Translations under genes and position numbers: made by a program
Source of the DNA: Bacillota bacterium
Lineage (GTDB): Bacteria > Bacillota > Clostridia > Clostridiales > Clostridiaceae
DNA: 5,943 nucleotides
Assembly (NCBI GenBank): GCA_023427705.1
Contig: JAEZAL010000351.1
Location: 1 to 5,943 of the forward strand
Direction: 5' to 3'
The notes under the pieces: model-generated
The model's input: only the letters and a program-made list of their open reading frames with translations
Databases searched by the model: none
Told to the model about the DNA's origin: nothing
Shown here: positions 5,510 to 5,943 of the stretch, one piece after another
Layout: every line of letters begins with the position of its first letter
How positions within the stretch are numbered: position 1 is the stretch's first letter

Positions 5510-5537
5510 AAAAACTCCTAAGGGAGTTTTTCTTTTT
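5510..5537 (+). terminator. Intrinsic terminator of the mscS-family gene
   Basis: AAAAACTCC (5510-5518) pairs with GGAGTTTTT (5523-5531) around a TAAG loop, followed by CTTTTT. It lies about 80 bases beyond the channel stop and is the likely end of that transcript. The 60 bases between the stop-codon hairpin and this terminator hold no open reading frame of note. Confidence 0.85.
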
Positions 5538-5574
5538 GGCTCTGTTTTAAACTAATGTTGATAATGGAAAGTAT

Positions 5575-5604
5575 AAAAGTGGATAAATTTACTTACCCAC
5601 TTTT
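5575..5604. terminator. Terminator hairpin downstream of the small membrane-protein gene
   Basis: AAAAGTGG (5575-5582) and CCACTTTT (5597-5604) form an 8-bp outer stem with a partly paired inside (TAA/TTA). On the minus strand it runs into TATACTTTCC, and on the plus strand into AATTC. It most likely ends the minus-strand gene that stops at 5689 and also backs up the plus-strand terminator. The interval 5605-5688 shows no gene. Confidence 0.65.
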
Positions 5605-5688
5605 AATTCACAATAGATTAAAATTGCTCATAAAATATAATTTATAAATTGAAATATATCTTTTTCTAATCTAATAATTTTTAAATTA

Positions 5689-5859
5689 CTATTTTTGTAT
5701 ATTTTCAAGCAAGCTAATTATTTTCCCAATACCTAAAATAATACATCCTAATCCCAAAATAACTGGGAATACAATAACAGCATAATTAAGTAATAGTGCA
5801 GTAGCTATGAAACTTGCTATAATTACTATAAATCCAGCAGAATAAAGAAATCCCTCCAT
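5689..5859 (-). CDS. Small two-helix membrane protein, function unknown
   Basis: A 56-residue reading frame from ATG 5859 to TAG 5689. I do not assign it to a named family. Nearly the whole chain is hydrophobic: segment one is about residues 4-25 (SAGFIVIIASFIATALLL within it) and segment two about 27-45 (AVIVFPVILGLGCIILGIG), followed by a short tail KIISLLENIQK with amphipathic character. This predicts a helical hairpin in the cytoplasmic membrane, with one Cys (C39). The coding case rests on GGAGGTG placed five bases before the ATG, an almost perfect Shine-Dalgarno, on the uninterrupted hydrophobic pattern and on a matching terminator downstream. It converges on the mscS-family gene and shares no obvious operon. 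Possible roles include a membrane-stress peptide or a small regulator of a membrane complex, but nothing in the sequence selects one. The frame could in principle be a toxin peptide, although 56 residues and two helices do not fit the commonest types. Confidence 0.75.
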   Translation of the reverse strand: MEGFLYSAGFIVIIASFIATALLLNYAVIVFPVILGLGCIILGIGKIISLLENIQK

Positions 5860-5887
5860 TTTAACACCTCCATATAATTTTGTAAGT

Positions 5888-5923
5888 AAACTAATAGGTA
5901 AGTTCCTATTTATCTGCTAGTTT
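5888..5923 (-). promoter_or_regulatory. Nested inverted repeats upstream of the small membrane-protein gene
   Basis: AATAGG (5893-5898) and CCTATT (5905-5910) form a 6-bp dyad with a 6-base spacer. An outer pair AAACTA (5888-5893) and TAGTTT (5918-5923) encloses it asymmetrically. The block lies about 30-65 bases before the gene's ATG, where its promoter or leader should be. No convincing -35/-10 pair was found. Candidate operator or leader hairpin. Confidence 0.3.
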
Positions 5924-5943
5924 AATAAATGACTAATTAGAAA

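Noticed and set aside
1..5943. Mobile element, CRISPR array, tRNA/rRNA or riboswitch
   Set aside because: I found no direct-repeat arrays, transposase or integrase motifs, tRNA-like cloverleaf, rRNA sequence or recognisable riboswitch core in the intergenic regions.

Overview
The window looks like an ordinary chromosomal stretch from a low-GC Clostridium or close relative. This is inferred from the strong A+T bias, AT-ended codons, GGAGG-type ribosome binding sites, the iron-sulphur two-subunit L-serine dehydratase, a DUF1540 protein and several A/T-rich intrinsic terminators. I see no insertion sequence, phage gene, CRISPR array, rRNA or tRNA. Eight genes plus one small unrecognised gene are supported. 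No stretch longer than 300 bases lacks a gene.

Layout. (1) Bases 1-1406, plus strand: the end of sdaAB (beta subunit, cut by the window edge) is translationally coupled to complete sdaAA (alpha subunit). Together they form the oxygen-sensitive [4Fe-4S] L-serine dehydratase that makes pyruvate and ammonia. A hairpin at 1479-1510 ends this operon and probably also the converging acetyltransferase gene. (2) Bases 1525-2515, minus strand: a GNAT acetyltransferase of unknown substrate, preceded by an Arr-type NAD+:rifamycin ADP-ribosyltransferase that keeps the expected His/Tyr/Asp residues. The leader of arr holds a 33-bp imperfect dyad. (3) Bases 2726-3880: a divergent pair, an HxlR-family winged-helix regulator (minus) and an FMN-dependent NADH-azoreductase/quinone reductase (plus). 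Their 165-bp intergenic region holds closely packed promoters and spaced inverted repeats. It resembles the YodB-AzoR1 type of thiol-based electrophile switch. (4) Bases 3967-4176: a 51-residue cysteine-rich DUF1540 protein followed by a strong terminator. (5) Bases 4299-5537: an MscS-family mechanosensitive channel with five predicted membrane segments, a hairpin starting exactly at its stop codon, and a terminator. (6) Bases 5575-5859, minus strand: a 56-residue two-helix membrane protein with an excellent ribosome binding site and its own terminator.

The genes do not form one pathway. The shared theme is metabolism and stress: serine fermentation, antibiotic or xenobiotic modification (Arr, GNAT), quinone/azo detoxification under redox control, and osmotic-shock protection. 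I found no clear evidence of an undescribed multi-gene system. The best leads are the HxlR/azoreductase control region, the dyad in front of arr, and the small membrane-protein gene.
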